Part shown: one piece after another, positions 23,837 to 37,680 of the stretch
Layout of the letters: each line of letters begins with the position of its first letter
Position numbering within the stretch: the first letter of the stretch is position 1
NCBI RefSeq assembly: GCF_905475345.1
Contig: NC_066587.1
Location: 6,713,070 to 6,777,069 of the forward strand
Direction of reading: 5' to 3'
Source of the DNA: Vespula vulgaris
Taxonomy: Eukaryota; Arthropoda; Insecta; Hymenoptera; Vespidae
Length of the DNA: 64,000 bases
Notes under the pieces: model-generated
What the model saw: the letters and a program-made list of their open reading frames with translations, nothing else
The model's database searches: none
Told to the model about the DNA's origin: nothing
Made by a program: the position numbers and the translations under genes

Positions 23837-26283
23837 ATGAAGGGAATTTTAATATTTGACAATCTTAATGATGTATTATTTACTAAATGCGATAAAAAAT
23901 TTGCATTTCATATACAAAAATTAGCTAGAGCACAAGGATTAATAACTGAGAATAAGGTACATTTTTTAATATTATTGCTCAAAGATTTTAATTTGTAACT
24001 AGATTCACAACGTTCTCATCTGATTGGTATTATAATATAATTATCTCCACGTTTGAATTTATAGAATTATTATTTATATATATAACAATAAATAATTCAT
24101 TTTGTAGAGTACTGACGATATGGATCCAAAACCATGTCCAAATATTATTATGCAACTTTTTTCACCTATCGTTACTTCTCAATACGCCATGGCTTCACAA
24201 TTTGGTAATTCTTATACATCTATGAAATGCCAAGATGGTACAAATATGGTATTTGATGAATATATGGGATACACATTTATTTACGTTGGTATAGAAGACA
24301 TAGAATTAATGAAGAGAACTTTAGGTATATGTGTTTCGATAGTTAGACATGTTTGTGGACCAGATGTTACAATGTAAGAATGTGTTAGTACGATTCTATG
24401 CTTTTAATATTCTTTAAATTCTAATTCTTATTATATTGGTTTTAGATTAAAATCAAGTAGGCAAAAGGTCTGTTTGGTTTCGTCTTTGTTAGATGCATGG
24501 GTAGAATTACGTGGTTCTGAACAAAGTATATTGACAGAAGCTGTAGAACAATTATCTGTTAATGCGGATTTAGCATCTGTGATTTTAAAAGTTCTTAATG
24601 ATGCTTGCGATAAATTGAAAACACAGTCTGAATTTTCAAATATACATGTTCTTTTACTTGTAAAACAAAAATTTTTATCCTTGTACTCTAGTAAAAATGC
24701 TCATGATTTATGCGCATCTGATATTTTATTAATGATCTTAATGTGTTGGGTTATTAATCAAAAAAAACAAATTGACAACGAAACGGATCAAAATGGAGAT
24801 GATAACGGTGATATTCTATTACCACATAATAACTCTTCTAGAGAAGAAGAAGCGAAACCATTTGGTGCTAAGCTATCAAATCCCACTTTGGAAGATATCA
24901 CAAATTTATTTAGTACGATATCAAGATTAATAGTTTCTAAAAAAAGATTATTGTTATTGTCAACATTTATTACCTATTATTTGTTATACTGCATTACAGG
25001 AGGGTCAAGGGAATCTTCTCTAAGCGAAGATCTTCATTCTTTAGCACATGATGGTTTGTACAGCCAAATAATACTCCTTGGATCTGAACACGATTACACT
25101 GCGAATGCTGTCCATGTTTTTGAAATAGACGATGGTATTTATCTTGTAACTATAATAGAAGTAACAAATCTGGCCACATCGTCTGGATTATATGACACAT
25201 TCCATTATCTAAATATTATAAATGGTTTACAACTTCAAAGAGATCTTGATGAATTAAGACCAGCATTCGATAGTCTTGACACATCTATAAAGAAAGGTTT
25301 AGATGGAATTAAAAAAAATCGAGCCAATGTTAATAACGACGTTGATATGTGCCAAAGAAGATTGCAAGTGAAATGGGAATTCGTAAAAAAGAAGTATACA
25401 GAACTTTTAAAATCTAGGGATCCAGAATCGATTCTTCAAATCGAGTCCAATACATCTGGCTTTACCGATACTGTAAAAGAATTATTTCGTTTGACGTGTT
25501 TCGATAGAAATTTTTTAAAACAAGGCGTTGATGTACTAACAACAGTAGGCCGTTTGGTGCGCCAAAAATTAAACGATTTCAGTGATTTTCTTAAAGTAAA
25601 AGCACTGAAGAACTTCACTCTTGGATCATATCCTTTCTTAAAAGTTATTTTTTGTTCTTTATGCTTTTTTATTACAATTTTTTTTTGCATACATTATTAT
25701 TTGATAAAAATATGCAAATATAGGTCCTTAATGCTACACAATCTACGAGAACTTCCCTAACCATCAACAAATATCTAGAAGAATTTCCAGGCTTGGTGCA
25801 TTTTATATACATAGACAGAACAACCCACAGATTAACAGCACCAACATTAGACTTCACCAATTCTGAAACTCTTGCCCTTACTACAAAAAAGGTAGACATA
25901 ATAATCAATTACAAGGGCAATCAAATTCCTGATTTAATATTGACATTAATTTATATAGATTTGGAATATGGTGAAGCAAAGTAGAATGCACCTGCAAGAA
26001 GGACATTTATCAGTTATGTGGAAAGATACAACGTTTAATTATGCTTATTTTTTATGGTTCGAAGATAATTCCGTACGTATTTTTAAATGTTACATATTTC
26101 TAATGATAAAATAATTAACAAAAATGTATTTACCATTTAGGGATCTCCACTTAAATTGAAAGTTTATTTGAATCATTTGATGAAAAATTTTCCAGTACCT
26201 GGTATACTTTGCGGGGATTACTATAGGTATGTAACAAAATGTGTTACTCGTATGTTTTGTCATTTTTTTAATTTCGACCTATT

Positions 26284-26317
<34 letters not shown>

Positions 26318-26539
26318 ATTTTATTAATATAAATAACAATTTTAAATATGACTTTGTTCAGGAAACTGGCTGAAGCGTGTTTTCCGAAATTATCTCCAAA
26401 TAAAATTAGGATCTATGAATTATACTGTGTACATTTAGGATTGGCTACCTCATCTTGCGTTTTGGAGCACTCCAGAAGACTTGCAGCTACTATATGGGAA
26501 GTTACAGGTGTACCAAACAATCCTGCTGATATTCTGTAA
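23837..26539 (+). CDS. HPS1: HPS1, BLOC-3 complex subunit
   Basis: With HPS4 this forms BLOC-3, the exchange factor that activates Rab32/Rab38-type GTPases in making lysosome-related organelles such as insect eye pigment granules. Exons 23837-23956, 24108-24373, 24446-25595, 25724-25891, 25959-26072, 26141-26226 and 26362-26539 join in phase to 693 residues (human HPS1 has 700). The N terminus MKGILIFDNLNDVLF matches the longin-like start of the family. The C-terminal third is the clearest match: YLEEFPGLVHFIYIDRTT, then a segment with NYAYFLWFED, PVPGILCGDYYRKL and a final segment ending RRLAATIWEVTGVP. Two splice choices needed judgement. I end exon 3 at DFLK before GTAAAAG, and I start exon 5 at IWNMVKQ, which restores the family's KVW-like junction; reading straight on from exon 4 would hit a stop at 25984. 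A plus-strand AATAAA lies at 26806. Confidence 0.95.
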
Positions 26540-27243
26540 TTTTTTTTGATATATATTGTAACAGTTATTTACATCTATACAGTAAAAGTATAAAAGAAGA
26601 AAAAGAAAAAAAAAGAAGAAAGAAAATTTTGAACTGCCTATCTATAAGGTGTTCAAAGTTACGTATTAACTCAGTATTTATAAAATACGATATTCGAAAA
26701 TACATATTTATTTTATACTTTTATTAATTTAATGTAATATGTTATACACAGGAAAGTATTAATATAGAAACCTTTCAATACTCTTCCCAAGTTTTACTTA
26801 AGCATAATAAAGGGCATAAAAACACAGCTTCAGTTTTTGATTCCTTATATATCACTCAACATGACGTAACAGAGAAAATAATTATACATTAAGAATGTTT
26901 TGCAATACGTAGATGTATTGAGAACAAAAAATTCTCCTTTTTCTTTCCACCAAAATGAATGTCACAAGTCTTTGTAATATTTTCCAAGAATTGAATTATT
27001 ACCTGATCAATAGATAAGGCATAAATATATTGTATTTTATTCAAGTTTCAAAATTGTTATATTTCAGCGTAAGAAATATTTACAACGCATCTTGTGGAGC
27101 ATAAAGTAGTTCTAAGAATATGGTCATGCTTTATTCGCGTAAAACGCTTTGGAACAATTTTAAGTATTCTCATAAAGCTCTCAAAGAAAGCTAAGGATTA
27201 TACAATCCTTGGAATGATTGAACTCCATAGGACTGTGCTTAGT
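26540..27243. other. convergent 3' regions of HPS1 and Abraxas 2
   Basis: A 704-bp space between two genes that end toward each other. A plus-strand AATAAA at 26806-26811 suits HPS1. TTTATT at 27130-27135 (AATAAA on the minus strand), about 110 bp past the Abraxas stop, suits Abraxas 2. A purine-rich run follows the HPS1 stop. No exon was seen. Confidence 0.6.
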
Positions 27244-29316
27244 TCAATGAGTATCTGACACATCTGAAAAATTACGCTTGTCGATATTTCTTTTTGAAGT
27301 TTCTTCGTAAATAGGAGGTTGCTGGTTTTGAATAGTATTTTTTATTGAAGATTGTTCTGAGGATTCTCCTATATTCCTTTCACTGTTATGTCGTAATACT
27401 AATCCTCGTCTAGCCTTTAGAACAGCGTTAATATCTTGTCCATATTTTGGACTACCTCTACCGACACCACTTTCAATCTGTTCTCCCATAGTTATTGGTT
27501 GTCTCGAGATCTCAGAAATCATATTAGTCGAGCATTTGTTTCTTTTTAATGTGCTTCCAACCATATCTAACTTTGCATTCGAAGCTGTGCTTACAGTAAA
27601 TGGATCACGAGTTTGACTGTTCTGCGTGTCTGTATTTAATCCTATTTTCAGCTTTTCCTTGGACACACTTTCTGTATGAACAGTTCCTGTACTACCTGGT
27701 CGGTTGTCACTTGATTCATCCTAAATAAAAGAAAGAATAAGAAATCATAAGACTAAACTTATGAAAGTAACAGATGACGATTATGATAACATACTGTTAA
27801 AGAATGGTACTTGTATAGTTGGTCATCTTCGTGGATTTTACTTGGAGTATCTACTTTTTCTGGTGATAAATTGTTCTCTTCGTAACTGCTATTTTTGTCA
27901 ACTTCGTAATTCAACTTAGTCGAATCTGAATTGCCATTAACTTTTGTCTTGGCTAAATTCTGCAAACGTATTTTATTCCTGAGTTCTCCTATTTGCCTTT
28001 CCAATTCAAAAACTTCACGATCGGATTCGGAAACTTTCGGAATTAACGTATTTAAGTATTTTTCAGCTTCTTTTTCTATAATAGTTGCAGATTCAATGCC
28101 AGAAATTTGTGTAAGATTTAATCTAAAGAAGCAGATGTTTATTTCATTTAAAATGCAATTATATTATTGCTTTATTACGTAAAATGTATAACTTACTTGA
28201 GCGATTGTATTATTTTTGTAAATGTATCGATCTCTGCTATCGATCTCGTTTGAGGAGTACGTTTATAATCTGAACCATTAAGCGAAGGTTCGCCATCCCT
28301 TAAACTACTTATCTTCATGGATATTGGTTCGAATGTCCTATAATATGATTTGTATTACTATCAAAACGGATATAAAATTTAATATATACATACCCTCTTC
28401 TACGCCTCAAAAGAACGTGTCTAAATTTATGAGTTCCGTTTGAATTTGACACGGAAGAAGACAATAGACACGTGACAAAGAAATCCTCTTTATAACCATG
28501 ACTACTAGAGAAATGCGAAGCAAACTGTTTGTGCAAAAGTTTATCCCTTAAAGTAGGTACCAAGCAAGAGTTGTGTCTAAATCTAAACCATCCAATAACT
28601 TGTTTGCTTTTATAAGACAAGAAATCTTTCAACTTCTCTTTATCGATTCTACCGGTCGAATCATGCAAAATATCTGGCATAGAGCATGTCACAACAGTTT
28701 CAATATCTAAAAAAAAAATATATATATATATAAATGTATATCCCTTGCAATTCTTATCGCAATACATTCTACAAGATGCCGCAGACACACGAAATTTTAT
28801 TTAATACAAATCATAACTTGAACATTTCTTTCGTGCACGAGGTTATGTGTCACAGTAAACACTGCTCTCAAATTTTACAATCGTACTGATTGTGAGTTCG
28901 AAGAATGATCTCTTTATATCATTGGTGTATAATAATATATAAAAAGAGAGATATATGATCGCTATACTTACTAATATGTCTTTTAATATCCACCTGATTG
29001 TCAGAATCCGTGAACTTTTTAACAATATACTCAACTATTTCACCGAGTAGAAAACCCATCTATAAAGAAGTTGATTGAAATGTTATTGTACATTCGAAAT
29101 CATATTTAATCGAAAAAGGTTAAGTGCGTTCAAAGTTAATAAATTAAAATTATAAAAAGTACCAATAATTAACGCCGCTACGAAAACGAAAATATAAATA
29201 CGTGAAAGAACGAATATAAAATAGCTCACCTGATCTCCGACGTTGCGTACATTTTCGTAAAGTAATAAAGAAAGAGCAGCGCCCGAAATATTAACGAGTA
29301 AATCGCCGTCCGCCAT
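27244..29316 (-). CDS. ABRAXAS2: BRISC complex subunit Abraxas 2 (FAM175 family)
   Basis: Scaffold that holds the K63-specific deubiquitinase BRCC36 in the BRISC complex. The minus-strand exons are 29230-29316, 28972-29059, 28394-28706, 28197-28337, 27795-28122 and 27244-27720, giving 477 residues with exact phases. The N-terminal MPN-like domain shows SGAALSLLLYENVRN, MGFLLGEIVE, KQVIGWFRFRHNS and LRDKLLHKQ, the family's GFLLGE and VVGWYKFRRHS blocks. As in the family, no JAMM zinc motif (H-x-H with a downstream D) was seen, fitting a non-catalytic scaffold. After it comes a helix around ELERQIGELRNKIRLQN, a probable coiled coil, then a long polar tail. The tail ends FSDVSDTH and lacks the terminal SPxF motif that Abraxas 1 uses to bind BRCA1, which favours the Abraxas 2 type. 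At 477 residues it is somewhat longer than the human protein because of the tail. Confidence 0.92.
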
Positions 29317-30738
29317 ATTGATGAATAAATATTGTAACTGCATGCACTAGACTCTTCGATTTTATATCACTGACCGCATTTCCGGATTCTCTTCTCTATA
29401 AACTAATATTTACGATGCTCTTGTAATTATTAATTATAAAATTGATATTTCCAATGAATATTTGCTTTTGCTGAATACATAGATAAGTCGATAAAACGAT
29501 TATTATCTCTACAGAAAACAGACTGAAAGAGAGAGAGAAAGAAAGAGAGAGACGGAGACAGATAAAGAGAGAGAGAGAGAGGGGGAGAGAGATAGAGAGA
29601 GAGAGAAAGAAAAAAAGAGTGAGAAGCAAAACACGTGTTTAGAAAAATTTAATTATATATCCATGCTCTTATATTTTAATAAGAATAATTTTTACTTACT
29701 CTTAAAACAATAACTTTCTAAATGACACGTGATACCAGTACAACAATTTTCGATAAACTGTTGAAAATAAATCTCATTGTTTATATTCCTATTGATCTTC
29801 TTTTGTCTTCTTAATCGCGCCATTTTTGAATACATGTATTTATTATCGATCTGGAAACGATTAAAAATATACGAGTATGTCTCGGTTGGTAAAAGCAAGA
29901 ATGAGATAAAGTATTATCAATTTATCGATAAATGTCTTTAAAGTGTTAGAGACGAAATTTAGATATTCACAAAAATAAATTACAACTTAAATGTAACGAC
30001 TTGAACTGCTCGATCATATTGACAAGGTAACGTTCTTCTATGATAATAATAACAAATTTTCGTTCACATGATCGATCTTACAGATCCTATACTAATAGTA
30101 AATTTCAAGAACATATATGAACTATAAAATCGATCAGAAAATTTCGCAAAGAAAAAAATTAAAAAAAGAAAAAAGTAAAAAAAAAAGATTCGATATCGAT
30201 AGAGTCGACGAATTTCGTTCGGTCGGTAAGGTAGATAACGAGAAAATTATTGAAAGGAGTAATAGTTCTCACGTAAAACGACAAACAATTATTTTATTTC
30301 TTCAAATTTGTAACAATTTTCTTCAATCTAATGAAATATTTTATTAATCGTTGAAAGGGATTAACGTTAAAGAAACTTTTTGAATATCTCGAATAAAAGA
30401 ACTACCGTGAAGACGCAAGATCAAAGTCCGAAGAGAAGATCCGTCTGGTCGCGGTCGCCCAAAATAATCTTTCCACATGTACACAGGAGTCGTTGTATTT
30501 CTAGCCGCAAGAAGAAAGATAGATCGATGTAGGACTCGTGATGTAAGCTTTTAGTGATCTCTAAAGAGGCGCCAAGATCGGTTCTCTCTAATCACCGATC
30601 GTTACGTACTCGAGATACTCTCCCTTAAAAAAAAAGATCACGTCGTATCTCTATACTCCTTTAATAAAAGTTTCGCGGAAATTCAGATTGCGCGAGACGA
30701 TTTCTAACTGACGATATCGACCTTGAGAGACGGTGGAG
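29317..30738. other. intergenic region upstream of Abraxas 2
   Basis: Contains the Abraxas 2 promoter side, a purine-rich GA/GAGA stretch (29525-29625) and AT-rich sequence. From about 30400 the composition becomes GC-richer, with an AGGCGCCAAGATCGG motif (30567-30581), and this leads into the candidate exon at 30739. The open frame at 29692-29898 on the minus strand resembles no family and is not called. Confidence 0.45.
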
Positions 30739-30792
30739 ATGACGGAAGAATCTCGGAACGTGGGAGAGAAATGGGAGCATATAGATCAAAAG
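30739..30792 (+). other. candidate alternative first coding exon of hexokinase (B)
   Basis: ATG at 30739 with an in-frame TGA five codons upstream opens MTEESRNVGEKWEHIDQK and ends at AAG|GTGAGT in phase 0. The shared hexokinase exon 2 (51002) needs exactly phase 0, and the joined N terminus would read DQK-IRDACKDL. The next recognised plus-strand coding exon of any kind is hexokinase, 20 kb away. The upstream 300 bp is GC-richer than its surroundings. The pairing is inferred from phase, strand and position only. Confidence 0.45.
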
Positions 30793-31259
30793 GTGAGTCT
30801 AATATCGTTTAACTCTCTTTAAAATGGCCTTGACTTTCTCCGTTGCATAAGCTGAGTAAGGTTATAAGTAAGGAGAGTATCTAATTAATTAAGAACGACT
30901 CGTTTATTCGCTAATTGAACGTTAGTCACTCCTTGTAGTTACGAAGCGATCTAGAAAATGCGAAAGATACAATTCCCGAGGGATCTATGTTAATTCTAGA
31001 TCGTATAGAACCGTATAGACTGTAGAATATGATTTCAATGATTAAAGTCTTTTTAAGGTCGATTGTTTGACTTTGAGCTTTCGTCTTGCGTGGTTTGAAC
31101 AAGATTGTTCTAAATCGATTCGACTCGTTTAAAATATCGCGATTACAACTTTCTCCGATTAAAGATTTTAGGAAAGTAGCGCGTGATTCTTATGTCGCAT
31201 GCTTTTGATGCTGAGTAACAGCTGATTGAGAGTAATGACGTATTCTCGTGGGAAAGAAG

Positions 31260-31297
<38 letters not shown>

Positions 31298-31436
31298 CGG
31301 TTTTAAGATCGATAGATTACGAAACGATATTAGTTGCGATATTACGGTCCACTGATATCCGCCAAAATACGTGACATTTTTTATCTCTTTTTTGTCTCTC
31401 ATTTATTGACGTATGTTCAATAGAATGTGTGACGAG

Positions 31437-31479
<43 letters not shown>

Positions 31480-33082
31480 AACAGAACGAATAGAAACGTG
31501 GAAGTGACTGTATCGATTATAAATTTTTAATGTTTTAATAACATAGCGTCGATCGAACAACGACACATTCAAATAATCTCATATTATGAAATATTTTTGT
31601 TCTTATTAAACAATAGTTAAAATTTGTTATATTTTATTCTTTACCGATGTAAGAAAAGTTTAACGATCGTCTTTAGTCATCAAACTGATAACAAATCAAT
31701 AGTATCGATATCAGTCTGCAAATTATGATGCCATATCGAATAGTATCTAACTCGTAGATATTAAAAATATTGATACTCCTTTGATACTTCTATGAAAGTT
31801 AAGATACTTTAATGAGATATGCATTTATATTTCTCATTAAGTATTGTGATATTGAATTAATTAAATATCGTCAATAGAATCAGTATCGATCCGATCACTA
31901 GTCGTCTCTACATAAGTTAACCTTCTAAAACAGTTATAGCTCGCTATTCTTTATCGTTAAAAACAATCTAGAGCACGTGCTGATTCTCTAACAGCGATAA
32001 AAGTATAACGAAATATATTTCCTATCTTAATAGTTTAAACTTGGTTTTATTTTCTCAACTTCGTTGCATCTCGTTCCGATGTGCGAAAGAAACACGAGAA
32101 GATAATTTATTCGTTGTTTGCATTGATATAACGATAATGAACTAATAAATAGAAATAATCGAGAGAGAAATATGTCAGACTAGAAAATGTTGTCATTTTA
32201 AAGATATTCTATAGCAAATTTCAATTGTCACCTCCAATTGAAAGGATTTTAAATTGTAAAGTTTCTTATCGCTGCATAGTCGTAAACTTATCCAAGGAAG
32301 ATTATAGGTATATAAATATATATATATATATAATGACGGGAAAAGGAAAAAAAGTTCGATGGATTTACTTGAATGAAACTTGCTTAACGAAAGAACAAAT
32401 ACGTCTATTTATTGACGTAATAACTAAGTACATATGCGCGTAACTTTTCAAATCATAAAAATAGAGCGGGCGCGTTTTGTCTCGATATTGATGCACTCTA
32501 GCGAGGATTTCCTGAATTAATTTCGAATGTCTTATTTAAAGCATGACGACAATTACGAAGTAGTAGTTTTATTATTATTATATCTTTCTCCTTATTGTTA
32601 CAATATTTCCTTTTTTTTTTATAAACAAAGGCATTCTTAAAATATTCTATTTCGTTCGATTTCATAGAATATTGAAAATAAACGAAAATGGAAATTAATT
32701 AACAAGACATACTACATTTGTAAATAAACGAGAACGATATAAAACTTGATTTTATTATAACATATCTTTAAAACGAACGATTAATAATTTTTTGTTTTCA
32801 CCAAGATAAGCATTTATTTTTTTTTTTTTTTTTTCTTTTACGAAAGAAACCAAGGAACAATATTTTATATAGTTTTATGAATGATATCAATGTTATCGTT
32901 AAATAATTGCTAATGTTTCAAAGGCTTAAAATCATAATCGCGAATTCTCTTAACGATCGTAAAAAAACCAATGTAAGAAGATTATACAATGGTTCGATCG
33001 TTCGAACGATTTCATTGGACAAAATTATTTTTCCTTTCAGTAGGAAAATCTACCTTCGAAGAGAAAGAGAGAGAAAAGAGAA

Positions 33083-33114
<32 letters not shown>

Positions 33115-33836
33115 TACACGATTAAGTGATATTTGAAAACTTGAAGATAAATTCGCGGATTAGATAAGATATACGATACCTTTCGACTTATTCTATTTCC
33201 AGATATTATTTGACTCGTCGAAATCGAACGTCATATGTTTATACATACGTAGATAAATATATACATACATGCACACGTATATATAAATACTTACTTAGAT
33301 ATATGCATACATACGTACATAGATACGTAGATACAGACATATACATGCACATGTAAATATATATGTACATATATACGTATATACATACGAAAAAAAAGAG
33401 ATTAAAGTGATGATGTGAGAGGAAACGTCATCGTGAGATTATTTAATTTAAGCATCTCTCTTTCCTTCTTTAAATAAGAGACGAAGATAAAAAAAAGATA
33501 AGATCTCCGAAAGTGATAACGATACCAATTAAAAGAAAATTCGATCTTCAACGTGGAAAAATTAAAAACACGCTAAAAAAAATGTCAGTGAAAATTATTG
33601 TTTACGTATGATAAATAAATAGAATATATCTTCTTGAACAAATATGATATTTTAAAGAAGAATATTATGGATTTCGTATTTCGATCGTAAAATTTTAATA
33701 TCTTTACTTTCATCTAATCGTCGATCGATTTCGTTCGTCGTTGTTATCCGATCGGTTGATGGATGTTATTGGATCAGTCGATTATTTGTTTCCGTTCTAT
33801 TAAAACAAGTTTCATTTGCAAAGAGATACTCACATC

Positions 33837-33950
33837 ATGAAGACCAAGATGATGTCGTTTTTCAGTAAAATTTGCAAGTTTTGTGACAGGAATTTATCGT
33901 TAGAAACGGAAGATCATATTTTAACGACATCGTTAACAGAATCGGCCGAG
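33837..33950 (+). other. candidate alternative first coding exon of hexokinase (C)
   Basis: ATG at 33837, with an in-frame TAA 36 bases upstream, opens a 38-codon frame (MKTKMMSFFSKICKFCDRNL, ending TESAE) that closes at GAG|GTAACG in phase 0. Joined to exon 2 it would add a longer N terminus with FFSKICKFC, two nearby cysteines and basic residues. Function and use are inference; the open frame, upstream stop and donor are seen. Confidence 0.4.
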
Positions 33951-35305
33951 GTAACGATTAAAATTATTTTGATTATTATATGTTAAGAAGACAAATTTAT
34001 CCGATCGAATATCAATCATTTTTGTGCGATGTGATTCTATAAGAAAAAGAAAAGGAAAGAAAAAAAAAAGGAACGATCATGCAAAACGATCGACAATTAA
34101 TTAAATCAAACGCACTCGTGGATTTGGATGTTCGACGTGTGATCTTTTCTTTTTTTTATTCTTTTGTTTATCTTTTATTAATCTCATTTGTCTTCGATTC
34201 TTCAAATTTCGGACTTCAAGATGATAAATTGGAAACGGTTAAAAATAATTAAAAAAAAAAAAAAAAGAGAAAAAAAAAGAAAATAGAACGATGAATCCAT
34301 TAATATCGATGATCTCGATCCTCGACGAACTTCGCTATGTTAGAAATATTATATCTTTGTCTGTGACGTTTTTACTAAGCATCGATTTCTTTTACACGTC
34401 GTATTATGGAATATACACCCGGAGAAAGCTGGGTAATTGCATAGAAATTTTCTCATTAATCATATCGTGATATTAATCATAATTAATCGCATTATGAAAT
34501 ACAATACAATGATCAAAGAAACGAAACTATCAATGTGTCAACATTAATATGCGCGATAGATTTTATAATAAATTTTCTATATCGGAGATTCGTCAAATGT
34601 TGAGAATAATTCATCGACAAAACGTTCGTACGATTTCAGCCTCTTAAAGTAATCGTTCGACGACCGTGTTGCAAAGATAGCGAAGAAATGTGTGTACCTC
34701 CGATCCCCGAAAAGGCAATGAACTACATACTTTAAGTTTGAAATGAATTTATTTACAAGTCGATGCGCGTGTTGATGATGATATATACATATGTAGGCAG
34801 GCAGGCAGGTAGGTAGGTCGTTAATTAGAATGAAATCTTTTTTTCCCCGTTTTAATTAACCCCGAGACAATTTCTTTCATAAAAAAAAAAAAAGAAAAGA
34901 AATTCTCCTCTCTCTCTTTTATTAACTTAAATGCAGATGTATATGTCAAATAGTTAAATGGAAATTTTTATTCCATACGATAAAGATCAATCAGATTCGT
35001 GATTCGAATTGCTTTGAAAGTACGATAAAAAAAATTCTGACCGTGATCCTAATATCAAAGCCGTGCTTTCAAAGCCTTACGCGAATTTCTATTAGATTTT
35101 TCAAAAATTTAATCGTAGCACATTCGCACGTTCTATCGGCGATGTTCGAAGGAAAGTAAAACAAATTTTCTTAAATATGTCAAAGATCCTACGTCTAATT
35201 CTTTCTATTTAATTACACCGATATTACTCCAAAGAGTTTCTATGTAATTTTCTTTTTCTTTTACTTTTCTTATTACGTATAATATATACCAAAATATATA
35301 TATAC

Positions 35306-35339
<34 letters not shown>

Positions 35340-35549
35340 GTAACTATTATCGATCGATAAAATTAAAGGATGGTATTAACTTAGTATTACAAATTTTATA
35401 TTGTAATAAGAGAGGAAATTAAGTATAATATCAGATATAATATAATATCAAAGATATATATCAAGATATAGAGTATAATATCAAAGATATACGACAGAAA
35501 GAATTGAATTTATTCATAAATTAAAAAAAGTTGAACGTTTCGATTGGCG

Positions 35550-35700
35550 TATTTAAGTGACGTATGTCTCTAAGACAACTTCCTATTGGTCGAATTGCCA
35601 TTGACGACACTCGATCTTACGAACGAGGTGGTTCGCCTCGAGAATTCTGTCGACGTAGATGTAAATAGTATATATACGTCGTTCGTATTGGTGACGTGAA
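35550..35700 (+). promoter_or_regulatory. possible promoter upstream of first-exon candidate D
   Basis: A GC-richer stretch with TGACGTA (35560-35566), two ATTGGT/ATTGGTGACG motifs (inverted CCAAT near 35585 and 35687), TATATATA (about 35669-35676) and TGACGTGA near 35692. It lies 180-330 bp upstream of the candidate exon at 35877. The CRE-like TGACGT half-sites are repeated. Confidence 0.35.
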
Positions 35701-35876
35701 TTTTTTTATTCGATCTGGAGTAAAGATCGTTTCAAAGTTTTTTCCAAATTACTTTCTTTCCCTTTTTCTCTTTCTTTTTCTTGTCCATCTCTTTTTATTT
35801 CGTGCAACGTGAAAAAAATATCCGACGAAGACTCTGCTATTTTCTACATTGACGATTTACCAATTGAATAAGGAAA

Positions 35877-35903
35877 ATGAGAGGCTTGAGGAGAGAGAAA
35901 CTT
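35877..35903 (+). other. candidate alternative first coding exon of hexokinase (D)
   Basis: ATG at 35877 with an in-frame TGA four codons upstream gives the nine codons MRGLRREKL, then CTT|GTAAGT, a strong donor in phase 0. It is short and very basic, so chance is a real possibility. Its support is the strong donor and the promoter-like sequence just upstream. Confidence 0.35.
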
Positions 35904-36463
35904 GTAAGTTAAACGTATACTCATTTATTAGCATTCACAGTGACGTCTTGTATTAAGTCGGATCATTGAGACATCATCGAGTGTATATTGACGTCTCTTG
36001 CGCGTGAGCGATAACGATTGCGATAGTATTTGATTATGATTTTATGATTGGTATCATCCTTCCTAGCCTTAAATCATCTTGAAACGTCATGGTCAGTTTA
36101 AAGCTTAAAAGACAAGAATTTGTATTTAAAAAGAAAATGAAAAAGAAAATGAAAAGGAAAAAGAAGAAGAACAATACATATCTCATTTAAACGCTACGTA
36201 ATAAAGTATGTATGTATTAATGAATTAGATTTTTCATGAATTTTATATGATTGTAACGTATACAATAACGTTAACATTTTATAAAATATATATTACTTTT
36301 GGAAATGAAACGAAATGTAGTATATGATTTATGTAAACTATAAAGGCATCGCATAAATATATACTACGTTAACCGTGTTAAAACGAAGAGATAGATTGAA
36401 TGTTACGTAATTTTATTACAAAACAACGCGTACGTTAAGTACGTACGTATGTAGTAATTACGT

Positions 36464-36469
<6 letters not shown>

Positions 36470-36506
<37 letters not shown>
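36470..36506. repeat. (TA)n microsatellite
   Basis: About eighteen TA units. Confidence 0.95.
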
Positions 36507-36511
<5 letters not shown>

Positions 36512-36844
36512 AATTGTATTTGTACACGTACGTTTATTAGATACGTAGAACGTAGTTGTATAGATGCAAATAAGCTTTAACCGCGTCAATTTAATTAATT
36601 ATAACGTTAACATCTTCCTCTCTCTCTCTCTCTCTCTCTAACAATTTAGACAAAGCATAATAGGTGCGCGCATTTATGAGATAATAAATTTTTTACTATC
36701 ACGTTGTATCGATTCATCGTTTCATTAATCGTATCTTTAAAATAAAATAAAAAGGAAATATAATAAAACAATTCGAGATAATTTCTTTTTTATAAGAAAC
36801 AATTTAAGAAGAACGTCGAATAAATTTCTTTATTTTACATTTTT

Positions 36845-37290
36845 ATTAAAAACAAATACACAAATACATTCGATAAAAAGGATCAATTGAATGAATTAAA
36901 GAGATATCAATCGTTAGTGGAATTCAAACGATATGGTAAATATTCTTGAATATTAAAAATATATGAATTAGTATCGAAGAACCTCGAATGATTGAACTTT
37001 TTCTTTTTTCTTTTCTTTTCATTAACAACAAATACACGTACTCGATAAAAGAGATCAATTGAATGAATTCGAGATATGTCAATCGTTAATGATATTCAAT
37101 CGATATTACGAATATTTTTGAATATTAAAAAGTTTCGTAAAAGTGTCGAAGAACGTCCAATGATTTTTCTTTTAATTTTTTTTTTCTTTTTTTATTATTA
37201 ACAACAAATACACGTACTTGATAAAAGAGATCAATTGAATGAGTTAAAGAGAAGTCAATCGTTAGTGGTATCCAATCGATCCGAATCAGA
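36845..37290. repeat. tandem repeat, three copies of about 172-176 bp
   Basis: GATCAATTGAATGA recurs at about 36881, 37053 and 37229. Each copy has AACAAATACAC upstream, then CGATAAAAGAGATCAATTG, AA/GTCAATCGTTA, a TTCAA/TCGAT block, GAATATTAAAAA, GT(A/G)TCGAAGAAC and a poly-T tail. The third copy is truncated where it runs into unique sequence at about 37290. Confidence 0.8.
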
Positions 37291-37626
37291 GTCGCGTTAT
37301 CGTCTATAAAGAAATTCGCGATTAATCGAGGGGCGTTCGCTACGGTAAAACGTTTTTGCGTCATGTGATAGTGGGTATCCTTATATATGCGTGTAAATAC
37401 ATATATGTTCACACGTATGTACAATACTCGTATATGTTTACTCATGTTCACGCTCATGTAAGGAACGCACGTGATGCAACGCGAACAAATCGCTGCGTCA
37501 GAACCTACGGAAAGTCTTCAGCTAATGATGAAAATTTAGTCTCACCGACATAGAAAGTTGTATTTTTAGTGTATCGATCACAAGACAAGCGAATGAATTT
37601 GATTATGTATTGGATTGGCCAATAAG

Positions 37627-37627
<1 letters not shown>

Positions 37628-37680
<53 letters not shown>
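37628..37680. repeat. (TA)n then (TG)n compound microsatellite
   Basis: About twenty TA units followed directly by six TG units. The flanks carry further TATA-rich sequence. Confidence 0.95.

Noticed and set aside
25596..25760. Read-through of HPS1 exon 3 to a hydrophobic tail that mimics a membrane anchor
   Set aside because: The hydrophobic stretch is translated intron; splicing at GTAAAAG to the acceptor at 25723 restores the family sequence YLEEFPGLVHF.
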